From positions 126,097 to 190,096 of the forward strand of contig CABIZX010000003.1 of assembly GCA_902363375.1 (NCBI GenBank): a DNA stretch of 64,000 nucleotides. The letters run 5' to 3'. This document shows positions 8,451 through 17,504 of this stretch, in pieces. A program made the position numbers and the translations under genes. This stretch comes from Clostridiaceae bacterium (GTDB lineage Bacteria > Bacillota > Clostridia > Clostridiales > Clostridiaceae). The notes beneath the pieces are model-generated. The model ran no database searches. It saw only the letters and a list, made by a program, of their open reading frames with translations, and had not been told where the DNA came from. The stretch's first letter is position 1. Each line of letters begins with the position of its first letter.

Positions 8451-8573
8451 AATTATCATATAAGTTAGTAAGAAGAATTAAAGTTTAGTTGTATATTGCT
8501 AATATATATGAGGTTTAATTTGGTATAATAATATTTATATATAGATAATAATATAGGTATTAGGAGAGATTTT

Positions 8574-10781
8574 ATGATAACCATTGAAGGAGTAGCTGAA
8601 GCTGTAGTATTTAGAAATGAAGAAAATGGGTATACAATATGCAAACTTAGATGTGATAGAGAAGTTGTTACTATAGTTGGAACAATACCATTTATAAACG
8701 AATCACAAGAATATAGCGTTCAAGGGGAGTGGACTGTTCATCCTAAGTTTGGTAAGCAGTTTAAAATAGAAACTATACATGAAATAATACCTACAACTAC
8801 TAGTGGAATTGAAAAATATTTAGCTAGCGGAGTAATTGAAGGTATAGGGAAGGTTACTGCAAAAAAGATAGTAGAGTACTTTGGAGAAGAAACAATAAAG
8901 GTTTTAGATAAAAACATTGAGAGACTTGAAGAAATTCCTGGTATAGGTCAAAAAAGAATAAACACCATTACAAAATCTTATCTAGAGCAAAGAGTAACTA
9001 AAGATATTATAATTTTTTTTCAAAGCTATGGAATAACAGTTAATATGGCTATGAAGATTTATAAAAAGTTTGGGGTTAATTGTGTAAATATAGTTAAAGA
9101 CAATCCGTATATATTAACAGAACACATAAGTGGAATTGGCTTTAGAACTGCAGATGCCATTGCTAAGAGTTTAGGAGTAGAAAAGGATTCATTATTTAGA
9201 ATTAAGAGTGGTGTTATATATATAATTAATGAATTTTGTGCTATAGGTAATACTTTCATGCCAATGGACAGATTAGTAGATAAATCTATGAAGCTTCTTG
9301 AAATAAGCAATGAAAAGTTAGACGAAGGTATTTATGAGCTAATAATTGATGGAAAGATTAAGGTAGAGGTAGTAGATAATATAGATGCTGTATATAATAT
9401 GTCCTATCTTTATCTAGAAATGTCTGTAACACGGAAGATAATAGAGTTAGCTACTACTAAATATGACAAATTAAATTTAAACATTAATAAAGAAATTAAA
9501 GAATTTGAAGATGAAGCAAACATTAAGTTAGCAAACTCTCAAAAGGAAGCTATAGAAGGAGCCTTTTTAAATGGTATAGAAGTGATAACTGGAGGACCTG
9601 GAACAGGAAAAACAACTATTATAAATTGTATTGTAAGTATATTTGAAAGTTTAGGGCTAAAGGTATATATGGCTGCACCGACAGGGAGAGCGGCAAAGAG
9701 AATGGCTGAAGCTACGGGTAGAGAAGCAAAGACTATTCATAGACTTTTAGAAATAGGAAGCTATGGTGAAGAAGAAGTAGATGAAATAGAGAATGAAACA
9801 TCTTCCATAGAATGTGACGTCTTAATAGTAGATGAGGCATCAATGATAGATATAAGTCTTATGAACGCCCTTTTAAAAGCTATGCAAATGGGTACCAGGT
9901 TAATAATTGTTGGAGATGTAGATCAACTGCCATCAGTAGGTCCAGGAAATGTACTTAGGGATATCATAGAAAGTGATGCTGTAAAGGTAGTAAGACTTAA
10001 TGAAATATTTAGACAAGGTCAAGAGAGTATGATTGTTCAAAATGCCCACTTGATAAATGAAGGTAAGATGCCTATTTTAAATACAAAAAATAGTGATTTT
10101 TATCTAGAGAGAGCTATGGATAGTGAAGTGATGTTAGAAAAAATCATTGGATTAGTTAAAACTAGACTTCCTAAATTTAATAAGAGTTGGGATAGTGTTA
10201 AGGATATACAAGTATTATCACCTATGCGTAAAGGTGTTATGGGAATAGATAATTTAAATGCACAACTTCAACAAGTCTTGAATCCTAAGAGTAAAGGTAA
10301 GGATGAGATAGAGATTAAAGATATGATTTTTAGGGTAGGAGATAAAGTTATGCAAATTAAAAATAACTATACTCTAAAGTGGGCTAAAAATAACTCCAGT
10401 GAAGAAGGTAAAGGGGTATTTAATGGAGATGTTGGATATATAACAGAAATTAATGAAGAAGAAGATAAAGTTATAGTATGCTTTGAAGATGATAAGATAG
10501 TAGAATATGAAGAAAGTGATTTAGATGAAATAACTTTAGCATATGCAGTTACTATTCATAAGAGCCAAGGAAGTGAATTCCCAGTAGTTATTATGCCTAT
10601 GTTTATGGGACCACCACTACTTATGAATAGAAATTTGCTATATACGGGAATAACAAGAGCTAAAAAATTAGTTGTATTAGTAGGAAACTCTAAAGTGGTT
10701 GAATTTATGAAAGATAATAACAGAAGTTTTGAAAGATATTCAGGGCTCAAATGGAGAATAAGAGAGATAATTCATATGTAG
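8574..10781 (+). CDS. recD2: RecD2 family 5'-3' DNA helicase
   Basis: RecD2 helicases are found in bacteria with or without RecBC and act in DNA repair and tolerance of replication stress. The 735-residue protein has an N-terminal OB-like region and helix-hairpin-helix segments (GIGKVTAKKI and IPGIGQKRI, about 90-125), then a superfamily 1B motor. Walker A GGPGTGKTT is at about 340-348, Walker B VLIVDEASMID near 420, and the motif VI region LAYAVTIHKSQGSEFPVVI near 655. TAGGAGAG precedes the ATG. The downstream ComFA-like gene starts 14 bases after its stop with an identical ribosome-binding context, so the two are probably co-transcribed. Confidence 0.95.
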   Translation: MITIEGVAEAVVFRNEENGYTICKLRCDREVVTIVGTIPFINESQEYSVQGEWTVHPKFGKQFKIETIHEIIPTTTSGIEKYLASGVIEGIGKVTAKKIVEYFGEETIKVLDKNIERLEEIPGIGQKRINTITKSYLEQRVTKDIIIFFQSYGITVNMAMKIYKKFGVNCVNIVKDNPYILTEHISGIGFRTADAIAKSLGVEKDSLFRIKSGVIYIINEFCAIGNTFMPMDRLVDKSMKLLEISNEKLDEGIYELIIDGKIKVEVVDNIDAVYNMSYLYLEMSVTRKIIELATTKYDKLNLNINKEIKEFEDEANIKLANSQKEAIEGAFLNGIEVITGGPGTGKTTIINCIVSIFESLGLKVYMAAPTGRAAKRMAEATGREAKTIHRLLEIGSYGEEEVDEIENETSSIECDVLIVDEASMIDISLMNALLKAMQMGTRLIIVGDVDQLPSVGPGNVLRDIIESDAVKVVRLNEIFRQGQESMIVQNAHLINEGKMPILNTKNSDFYLERAMDSEVMLEKIIGLVKTRLPKFNKSWDSVKDIQVLSPMRKGVMGIDNLNAQLQQVLNPKSKGKDEIEIKDMIFRVGDKVMQIKNNYTLKWAKNNSSEEGKGVFNGDVGYITEINEEEDKVIVCFEDDKIVEYEESDLDEITLAYAVTIHKSQGSEFPVVIMPMFMGPPLLMNRNLLYTGITRAKKLVVLVGNSKVVEFMKDNNRSFERYSGLKWRIREIIHM

Positions 10782-10795
10782 GTAGGAGAGATTTT

Positions 10796-11818
10796 ATGGC
10801 ATTGATAAAAATGAATAGAAAGGTAGTGAATGTATCAAAGAAGCCTATAGAAGATGCTATATTGGAAGGAGCTAAGAATAAATCACATAAAATAAATATA
10901 ATAGCTGCTTTAAATAGTAAAGAACAGATTTTCAATAAGGCATTTCAGTGGTGCTTTCAAGAAAATAAAAAGATATTATATATAATAAATATAGATGTAG
11001 AAGAAATGAATATATTAGGTATAATAGATAAAAAATATATAAACTATATTGAAAATGAAAATGAATTATCAGATACAAAGAAAGTTAATGTATGTACACA
11101 TAATAGAGCGTTATATCTAAAAGAAAAATTTGATTTTATAATATATGATGAGATAAATTCTAGACCTAGATATAGTAAAGAAGAAATAAAGAAGGTCATG
11201 AATTATATTTGCAATAGCTATGGAACGATGATTAGTTATTCAGTGGAAGCAGTTTTTAATACGGAGCTTACACTATACTCCTTAGAGCGGAATAAACAAA
11301 TTCCAATCATTGAACCTAGGGTGATAGTTACTAGGATGAATATAGAAAAAGAAATTCCTATAGGGGTATATGAATACCTAAAATGGTCAATAAATACAAA
11401 TAAAAAAGTTATAATATATGCACCAGATGATAAGAGGGCTAGTAAGATATATAAATATCTATGTGATATAGAAGAGAAACTTACAAAGAATATTTTTAAG
11501 AACATAGTAGGCAAAGAAAGCAGAAAGGATTTATCTAAATTCTTGCTATCAGAATATGGTATATTAGTTACTAATAATTTTAATGAAAATTATTCTGGAA
11601 TACATCCTTTAAATGTGATGATATTCTTTGCAGACCATTATAGTTTTAATTATAAAGATTTAATATACATGTCCAGTAAAGTGAATAGAAGACATATGGC
11701 AGAAAGAGAAGAAGTTATTTTTCTCTGCAATAATGAGACAGAGCATATGGATAGATGTAAAAGTATTTTAAGGGAGTTAAATAAAAGAGCTTGGGAAGAA
11801 GGAATTTTGAAATTATAA
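10796..11818 (+). CDS. Degenerate ComFA-like helicase remnant or paralogue
   Basis: This 340-residue product begins at ATG 10796 (MALIKMNRKV), six bases after TAGGAGAG; an in-frame ATG at 10751 lies inside recD2 and lacks a ribosome site. I infer a ComFA relation from its place immediately before comFC and from a weak helicase-like plan. IIYDEINSRPRY (about residue 115) sits where the DEAD-box Walker B would be. The C-terminal stretch with SSKVNRRHMAEREEVIFL followed by ILRELNKRAWEEG resembles ComFA motif VI and tail. There is no recognisable Walker A and no zinc-finger cysteine set, so ATPase activity is unlikely. It could also be an unrelated clostridial family. Confidence 0.5.
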   Translation: MALIKMNRKVVNVSKKPIEDAILEGAKNKSHKINIIAALNSKEQIFNKAFQWCFQENKKILYIINIDVEEMNILGIIDKKYINYIENENELSDTKKVNVCTHNRALYLKEKFDFIIYDEINSRPRYSKEEIKKVMNYICNSYGTMISYSVEAVFNTELTLYSLERNKQIPIIEPRVIVTRMNIEKEIPIGVYEYLKWSINTNKKVIIYAPDDKRASKIYKYLCDIEEKLTKNIFKNIVGKESRKDLSKFLLSEYGILVTNNFNENYSGIHPLNVMIFFADHYSFNYKDLIYMSSKVNRRHMAEREEVIFLCNNETEHMDRCKSILRELNKRAWEEGILKL

Positions 11819-12471
11819 AACAGCTAGTAGATACTATATTATCTACTGTATATGGAATAGAAGATAAATGCATAATCTGTGAAGAATATGAAGAAGATGA
11901 TTATCTCTGTCCAAGATGCAAAAATAATATTAATATACTTAAGATAGAATCCTCAATAATTCATGAAGAAGAAGAATTTAAAGGTTATTCATTGGGGTTT
12001 TATGCTTATGGGTTAAAGAAGCTAATTTTAAAATTTAAATATAATAAGAATTTTTTAGCTGGAGAGATTTTATCAAATTATATGAGTGATTTTATATTGG
12101 AATATTTGATAGATAAAATAGATATAATGACTTTTATTCCAAGTAGTAAAGCTTCATTGAAAAGCAGAGGGTTTAACCAGTGTGAGGTATTGTGTAAATA
12201 TATCAGTAAGAAATGCAATATTCCATATAAAAGTTTGCTTTATAAAGTAAGTAATAGTCTAGACCAAATTGGATTAGATAGCAAGGAGCGATGGGATAAC
12301 ATAAAAGACTCTTTTATGATTAAAGATAAGAAAGAAATTGAAGGAAAGAGAATACTTATTATTGATGATGTAATTACATCGGGAGCTACAGTCTTCTATG
12401 CAGCAAAAGCTATTAAAGAAGTAAATGCAAAAGAAGTTTTTATATTGACAGTAGCAAAAAGTAGAGTATAA
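11791..12471 (+). CDS. comFC: ComFC family phosphoribosyltransferase-like competence protein
   Basis: ComFC is a cytoplasmic protein required for DNA uptake in competent bacteria and works with ComFA. The 226 residues show an N-terminal zinc-finger pair (CIIC and CPRC, about 23-41) and a PRTase domain with the PRPP-binding signature RILIIDDVITSGATVFYAA near 186-204. FIPSSKASLKSRGFNQ is another family mark. The annotated TTG start overlaps the preceding gene by 28 bases. AGAAGGA at 11796 would also suit an ATT start at 11812, so the N-terminus is uncertain by seven residues. Clostridia commonly keep comFC without known competence. Confidence 0.88.
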   Translation: MGRRNFEIIKQLVDTILSTVYGIEDKCIICEEYEEDDYLCPRCKNNINILKIESSIIHEEEEFKGYSLGFYAYGLKKLILKFKYNKNFLAGEILSNYMSDFILEYLIDKIDIMTFIPSSKASLKSRGFNQCEVLCKYISKKCNIPYKSLLYKVSNSLDQIGLDSKERWDNIKDSFMIKDKKEIEGKRILIIDDVITSGATVFYAAKAIKEVNAKEVFILTVAKSRV

Positions 12472-12477
12472 TATAAG

Positions 12478-12735
12478 AGTCGGGTTTGTGGTTGAAAGTC
12501 GATGCCAGTCGCAGGCGAAACGATCCACGTAAGTTAAATAAAATGTTTAATGAGCATGGTGCGGCTTAGAAGTAAGTCCTACCGCGTTAATGCGAGAGGG
12601 TTAGTAGTGAGAGGGTAATTCTGGGTAGCAAAAGCTCCAGTAGGCGAGTGTGGGGTCAAAGACCAGGTCAAACGACATAAGTATCTTTAAGATACTAGTT
12701 AGCAGTCTTTAGTGGGCTGCTATTTTTTATTTGAA
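12478..12735 (+). ncRNA. raiA RNA: raiA motif noncoding RNA
   Basis: A GC-richer, gene-free block follows comFC and precedes hpf (raiA), the position that gave the raiA RNA motif its name in Firmicutes. I recognise conserved-looking segments such as GCCAGTCGCAGGCGAAACGA, TCCACGTAAG, GTAAGTCCTACCGCGTTAAT and CCAGTAGGCGAGTGTGGGGT. The block ends in a hairpin with a T-run. The RNA is a large, highly structured species of unknown biochemical function. The 5' end is approximate because I saw no promoter immediately before it; transcription may come through comFC. Recognition is from memory of the motif, not from a covariance search. Confidence 0.8.
12700..12729 (+). terminator. Terminator of the raiA RNA
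   Basis: TAGCAG and CTGCTA flank an 11-base loop and are followed by TTTTTTAT. A smaller hairpin (GTATC with GATAC) lies just upstream. Confidence 0.75.
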
Positions 12736-12740
12736 TTATA

Positions 12741-13063
12741 AAAATTTTTATACCAGTTAGAAAGTGAAATTTAAGGATATTATTAAGAAATGATATATAA
12801 TAAGAGTATTTTTATAATATGATATCCAGCACATGTAATTTAATTATAACATATAATATAAAAAGTTTCATATACTATATAAAGACGATATAAGTCGTAG
12901 GATAAAGAAAACGAAAGATATAAAATGCTAAAGGAGGTACTTTTCAGAATATTGAATAAAGTATTCTTGCAAGTAATCATAGTACAGTTTAAAATGTAAT
13001 TACAAAATATAAATATTAAAAGGAAATACAACAATCCTTTTTAATATGAGGGGAGCTGGAATT
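12741..13063. other. AT-rich leader between raiA RNA and hpf
   Basis: No gene of useful length is visible in these 323 bases. One oddity is a strong AAAGGAGGTACTTTT at about 12930 that is not followed by an open frame of more than about 15 codons; it may be a leader peptide or chance. Confidence 0.45.
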
Positions 13064-13594
13064 ATGAAAGTTAGATTTATAGGAAGAAACATCGAAGTTA
13101 CTGAAGGGCTAAAAGCTGCAGTTGAAAAGAAGTTATCAAAATTAGATAAATTCTTTGTCAATGATGTTAATGCCACAGTTACACTAAGTGTAGAAAAGAA
13201 TATACACAAAATAGAAGTAATAATTCCATTTAACGGTGCATTACTAAGAGCAGAAGTAAAAAATGGAGACATGTACAGTGCTATTGACACCGTAATAGAT
13301 AAGCTTGAAGGTCAAATTAGAAAACAAAAAACTAAGCTTGAAAAAAGACATTATGATAATTCTTTAAGATTTAATAACATAGAACGTTATGATGACTATG
13401 ATGAAAGTAAAGAACCTAGAATAGTAAAAACTAAAAGATTTGCTATAAAACCTATGAGTCAAGAAGAAGCAGTATTGCAAATGGAACTTCTAGGACATGA
13501 CTTCTACGTATTTATGAACGGAAATACAGAAGAAGTGAATGTTGTCTATAAAAGAAAAGATGGAAATTATGGCTTAATTGAGCAAGACTTCTAA
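13064..13594 (+). CDS. hpf: Ribosome hibernation promoting factor, long form (HPF/RaiA)
   Basis: Long HPF binds the 30S subunit and pairs ribosomes into inactive 100S dimers in stationary phase or stress. The start is ATG 13064, eight bases after AGGGGAG; an in-frame ATG at 13046 overlaps that ribosome site and is less likely. The 176 residues comprise the N-terminal YfiA domain (MKVRFIGRNIEVTEGLKAAV to about 100) and the C-terminal dimerisation domain (KRFAIKPMSQEEAVLQMELL to the end, about 122-176). It lies behind the raiA RNA and is closed by a terminator, so it is a single-gene unit. Confidence 0.96.
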   Translation: MKVRFIGRNIEVTEGLKAAVEKKLSKLDKFFVNDVNATVTLSVEKNIHKIEVIIPFNGALLRAEVKNGDMYSAIDTVIDKLEGQIRKQKTKLEKRHYDNSLRFNNIERYDDYDESKEPRIVKTKRFAIKPMSQEEAVLQMELLGHDFYVFMNGNTEEVNVVYKRKDGNYGLIEQDF

Positions 13595-13642
13595 AGAACT
13601 TTAAAAATTAAAGATTAAAAATATATTTAATATATTAAGGGA

Positions 13643-13675
13643 AAACTCTATAGCAGTAGCTATAGAGTTTTTTTA
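13643..13675 (+). terminator. Terminator after hpf
   Basis: A 12-bp perfect stem (AAACTCTATAGC with its complement) and an AGTA loop are followed by TTTTTTT. Confidence 0.92.
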
Positions 13676-13868
13676 TTAACGTATAAATTATTAATTCTAT
13701 GTTAAATTATTATAAAACTATCATAATAATTTACTTATTTTGGATAAAACTATAGGTATAAAGTTGAAGTGACAAAGAATAACTGATATAATCTTAATTA
13801 GTATTTATGATATTATGAGATGAGTGTATTTAATAAACCTTAGATAGAAAGAGTGAGGATGATTTTAG

Positions 13869-16370
13869 ATGAAAATATTTAACAAGATATTTGGTACCTA
13901 CAGTGAAAGAGAAATTAAAAGAATTATGCCAATAGTTAAAAAGGTTAATTCTCTTGAGGAGAGTGTAGAGAAATTAAGCGATGAAGAATTAAGAGAAAAA
14001 ACCGAAGAATTTAAAGGCAGACTAAAGAAGGGCGAGACTTTAGATGACATTCTTCCAGAGGCTTTTGCGGTAGTTAGAGAAGCATCTAAAAGAGTTCTTG
14101 GTCTTAGACATTATGATGTTCAAATAATTGGTGGAGTTGTATTACACCAAGGTAGAATTGCAGAAATGAGAACAGGAGAAGGAAAAACTTTAGTTGCCAC
14201 TCTACCATCTTATTTAAATGCACTAGCAGGTAAAGGGGTACACATTATTACAGTTAACGATTATCTAGCTAAGAGAGATAGAGATGAAATGGGAAGAGTT
14301 CATGAATTCTTAGGACTTACAGTAGGAGTTATAGTCCATGGTCAAACTCAGTTAGAAAAACAACAGATGTATAACTGTGATATTACTTATGGTACAAATA
14401 ATGAATTTGGATTTGATTATCTAAGAGACAACATGGTTGTTTATAAAGAAGAAAGAGTTCAAAGAGACTTGAACTATGTTATTGTGGATGAGGTTGACTC
14501 AATACTTATAGATGAAGCTAGAACTCCACTTATAATATCAGGTCAAGGAGATAAATCTACTGATTTTTATAGAATAGCAGATTTCTTCGTTAAAGGATTA
14601 TCAGAAGAAGATTATTTAATAGATGAAAAGAGAAACTCAGTTATACTTACTGATGAAGGTATAGCAAAGGCAGAAAAATACTTCCATTTAGAAAACTATG
14701 CAGATCCTGAAAATATGGATGTACAGCACCATTTAGTTCAAGCGTTAAAAGCAAATCATATAATGAAAAATGAAAAGGACTATATAGTGAAAGATGGGGA
14801 AGTTGTCATTGTTGATGACTTTACTGGAAGACTTATGGAAGGTAGAAGATATAGTGATGGATTACACCAAGCTATAGAAGCAAAAGAAGGAGTAAAGGTT
14901 GAAAAAGAATCTAAGACTCTTGCAACAATAACATTCCAAAACTACTTTAGAATGTACACAAAGCTTGCAGGTATGACAGGTACTGCTGAAACAGAAGAAG
15001 CTGAGTTTAGAGAAATATATGGTCTTGACGTAATAGTAATACCAACTCATATGCCAATAGCAAGACAAGACCATCCAGATGTAGTTTATAAAACTATTAA
15101 AGGAAAATATAAGTGCCTAGTAGATGATATAGTAGAAACTCATAAAAAAGGTCAACCGATTTTAGTTGGTACAGTTAGTATTGATAAGTCTGAAATAATT
15201 TCAGGTATGCTTAAGAAAAAGGGAATTCAACACCAAGTATTAAACGCTAAGTATCATGAAAGAGAAGCAGAAATTATAGCATTAGCAGGACAAAAGGGTG
15301 CTGTAACTATTGCAACCAACATGGCTGGTAGAGGTACAGATATCAAGCTTGGAGAAGGTGTAGTAGACCTTGGAGGATTAAAGATACTGGGTACAGAAAG
15401 ACACGAATCAAGACGTATAGACAATCAGTTAAGAGGTCGTGCTGGTCGTCAAGGAGACCCAGGTGAATCTAGATTCTATATCTCTCTTGAAGATGACTTG
15501 ATGAGAATATTTGGATCAGAAAGGCTTGGAGGTATGATTGATAAATTAGGTCTTCAAGAAGATGATGCAATTGAAAGTAAAATGGTTAGTGGAGCTATAG
15601 AAAGTGCTCAAAAAAAGGTTGAAGGAAATAACTTTGATGTTAGAAAGAATGTTGTTAAGTACGACGACGTAATGAATAAGCAAAGAGAAATTATCTATAA
15701 ACAAAGACAAGAAGTTCTTATGGGAGCAAATATAAAAGACCAAATTCAAACTATGATAAAGGATGTTATAGTAAGCTCAGTTACAAGCCATATTAGTGGA
15801 GTAGATGATACCTTTGAAGATGAATTAAATAAATTAATTAGATATATGGAAGATATATATCTACCTAAAGATGCTATAAAAGTAGAGAAAATTGCTAAGT
15901 TATCCAATGATGAAATTATAGATTTATTATTAGATAAAGCAACAGAATTATATGCAGAAAAAGAGGCTGAATTTGGCGAAGAACAAATGAGAGAAATTGA
16001 AAGAGTTATACTACTTAAAATAGTTGACTCTAAGTGGATGGATCATATTGATAGTATGGACCACTTAAAACAAGGTATAGGACTTAGAGCATATAAACAA
16101 CAAGATCCAGCTCAAGCATACCAAATGGAAGGTAGCGAAATGTTTGCTGAAATGATTGAGAACATTAAGCATGAAACAGTTAAATACCTATACCATGTTA
16201 AAGTTGAAAAAGCTCCAGAAAGAGAAAGAGTAGCTGAAATAACTTCAACTAATGAAGATAACTCTTCAAAGAAAGAGCCAGTAAAGAAAAAAGTTAAACC
16301 AAATAGAAATGATCCATGTCCATGTGGGTCAGGATATAAATATAAGAACTGTTGTGGAAGAGGAGAATAA
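13869..16370 (+). CDS. secA: Protein translocase ATPase SecA
   Basis: SecA drives export of unfolded preproteins through SecYEG at the membrane. The 833-residue protein is full length. Walker [10 protein letters not shown] is at about 99-107, followed by the DEAD-type [20 protein letters not shown] near 205-225. The preprotein crosslinking domain, motif VI ([16 protein letters not shown], about 520) and the C-terminal zinc/SecB-type motif [13 protein letters not shown] at the end are all present. The ATG follows GAGGATGATTTTAG. prfB begins three bases after its stop, a common order in Firmicutes. Confidence 0.99.
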   Translation: MKIFNKIFGTYSEREIKRIMPIVKKVNSLEESVEKLSDEELREKTEEFKGRLKKGETLDDILPEAFAVVREASKRVLGLRHYDVQIIGGVVLHQGRIAEMRTGEGKTLVATLPSYLNALAGKGVHIITVNDYLAKRDRDEMGRVHEFLGLTVGVIVHGQTQLEKQQMYNCDITYGTNNEFGFDYLRDNMVVYKEERVQRDLNYVIVDEVDSILIDEARTPLIISGQGDKSTDFYRIADFFVKGLSEEDYLIDEKRNSVILTDEGIAKAEKYFHLENYADPENMDVQHHLVQALKANHIMKNEKDYIVKDGEVVIVDDFTGRLMEGRRYSDGLHQAIEAKEGVKVEKESKTLATITFQNYFRMYTKLAGMTGTAETEEAEFREIYGLDVIVIPTHMPIARQDHPDVVYKTIKGKYKCLVDDIVETHKKGQPILVGTVSIDKSEIISGMLKKKGIQHQVLNAKYHEREAEIIALAGQKGAVTIATNMAGRGTDIKLGEGVVDLGGLKILGTERHESRRIDNQLRGRAGRQGDPGESRFYISLEDDLMRIFGSERLGGMIDKLGLQEDDAIESKMVSGAIESAQKKVEGNNFDVRKNVVKYDDVMNKQREIIYKQRQEVLMGANIKDQIQTMIKDVIVSSVTSHISGVDDTFEDELNKLIRYMEDIYLPKDAIKVEKIAKLSNDEIIDLLLDKATELYAEKEAEFGEEQMREIERVILLKIVDSKWMDHIDSMDHLKQGIGLRAYKQQDPAQAYQMEGSEMFAEMIENIKHETVKYLYHVKVEKAPERERVAEITSTNEDNSSKKEPVKKKVKPNRNDPCPCGSGYKYKNCCGRGE

Positions 16371-16372
16371 AA

Positions 16373-17480
16373 GTGATATTACAGTTAGAAGAATGCTTAA
16401 ATCAAGTAAGTACTATCAATGAAAAATTACAAGAATTGAAGGTGTCTCTTTGACATAGCAGCGGAAGAAAAGAAATTATCAGAACTTGAATTTAAAATGC
16501 AAGAAGTAGATTTTTGGAGCGATATAAATAAGGCTCAAGAAATAACTCAGAGTGCAAAATCCATAAAGGATAAGTTAGATAATTTTCATAACTTAGAAAT
16601 TAGAACGGAAGAGGTTCAAATATTAGCAGAGATGAGTTTGGAGGAGGAAGATTCCTCCTCTTATAAAGACATAAAGAGTGAGATTAAGTCCATAGATGAG
16701 GAAATAGAAAAGCTAAATATAGAAACTCTTTTAAGTGGAGAATATGATAGAAATAATGCCATACTAGAACTACATACAGGAGCTGGTGGCAATGATGCTC
16801 AAGATTGGACCAATATGCTATATAGAATGTATACTAGATGGTGTGAGGATCATGGATTTAAAGTTACAATCTTAAACTATGTAGCCGATGATGAAGCTGG
16901 GATAAAGGCGGTTACTATTAAAGTTACTGGAGATTTTGCTTATGGATATCTAAAATCAGAAAAGGGTGTCCATAGATTAGTAAGAATATCTCCATATAAC
17001 TCTAATGGTAAGAGACAAACGTCTTTTGCAGGATGTGAAGTATTACCAGAACTCACTGAGAATCAGGATATAGAGATTAGAGCAGAGGATTTAAAGATAG
17101 ATACCTATAGATCAAGTGGCTCAGGTGGACAGCATGTTAATACTACTGACTCTGCTGTAAGAATAACTCACATACCTACTAATATAATAGTTCAATGTCA
17201 AAATGAAAGAAGTCAGCACACTAATAAGGAATATGCTTTAAAAATGCTAAAAGCTAAACTTATTGATATTAAGATTCGTGAGCATAAGGATAAGATTGAA
17301 GATATTACAGGTGAAGTAAAAGATAATGCTTGGGGAAGTCAAATAAGGTCTTATGTATTCCATCCCTATAATTTGGTGAAAGATCATAGAACAGGGGCTG
17401 AAACTGCTAATGTAGGTTCAGTTATGGATGGAAATATAGATATGTTTATAAATGAATATTTAAAACAAATAAAGGAGTAG
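16373..17480 (+). CDS. prfB: Peptide chain release factor 2 with programmed +1 frameshift (RF2)
   Basis: RF2 reads UGA and UAA and triggers peptide release. The gene starts at GTG 16373, seven bases after GAGGAG, and runs 26 codons to CTT TGA C (16448-16454). There a +1 shift on CTT continues as GAC ATA GCA into the long frame ending at 17480, giving 368 residues, the normal RF2 length. AGGTG just upstream is the internal Shine-Dalgarno-like stimulator. The catalytic GGQ (SGSGGQHVNT, about 250) is intact. The frameshift is the known autoregulation: low RF2 makes ribosomes pause at the internal UGA and shift. Annotating only from 16497 would lose the N-terminus. Confidence 0.97.
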
Positions 17481-17504
17481 TTATGAATTTAACTACTCCT
17501 TTTT
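17471..17504. terminator. Bidirectional terminator between prfB and the M28 peptidase gene
   Basis: A 12-bp perfect stem (AAAGGAGTAGTT with its complement) with an 8-base loop is flanked by A-rich and T-rich runs. It overlaps the prfB stop and nearly abuts the end of the convergent gene, so it can serve both. Confidence 0.85.

Noticed and set aside
12274..12528. Minus-strand 84-codon frame across the comFC end and raiA RNA start
   Set aside because: It is antisense to comFC and the noncoding RNA and its composition is not protein-like.
12840..13290. Minus-strand frames around the hpf start
   Set aside because: They are AT-rich or antisense to hpf, with no ribosome site and no recognisable product.
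16497..17480. A shorter release factor beginning at the first ATG of the long frame
   Set aside because: The upstream GTG, 26 codons and CTTTGAC frameshift site give the full RF2 length.
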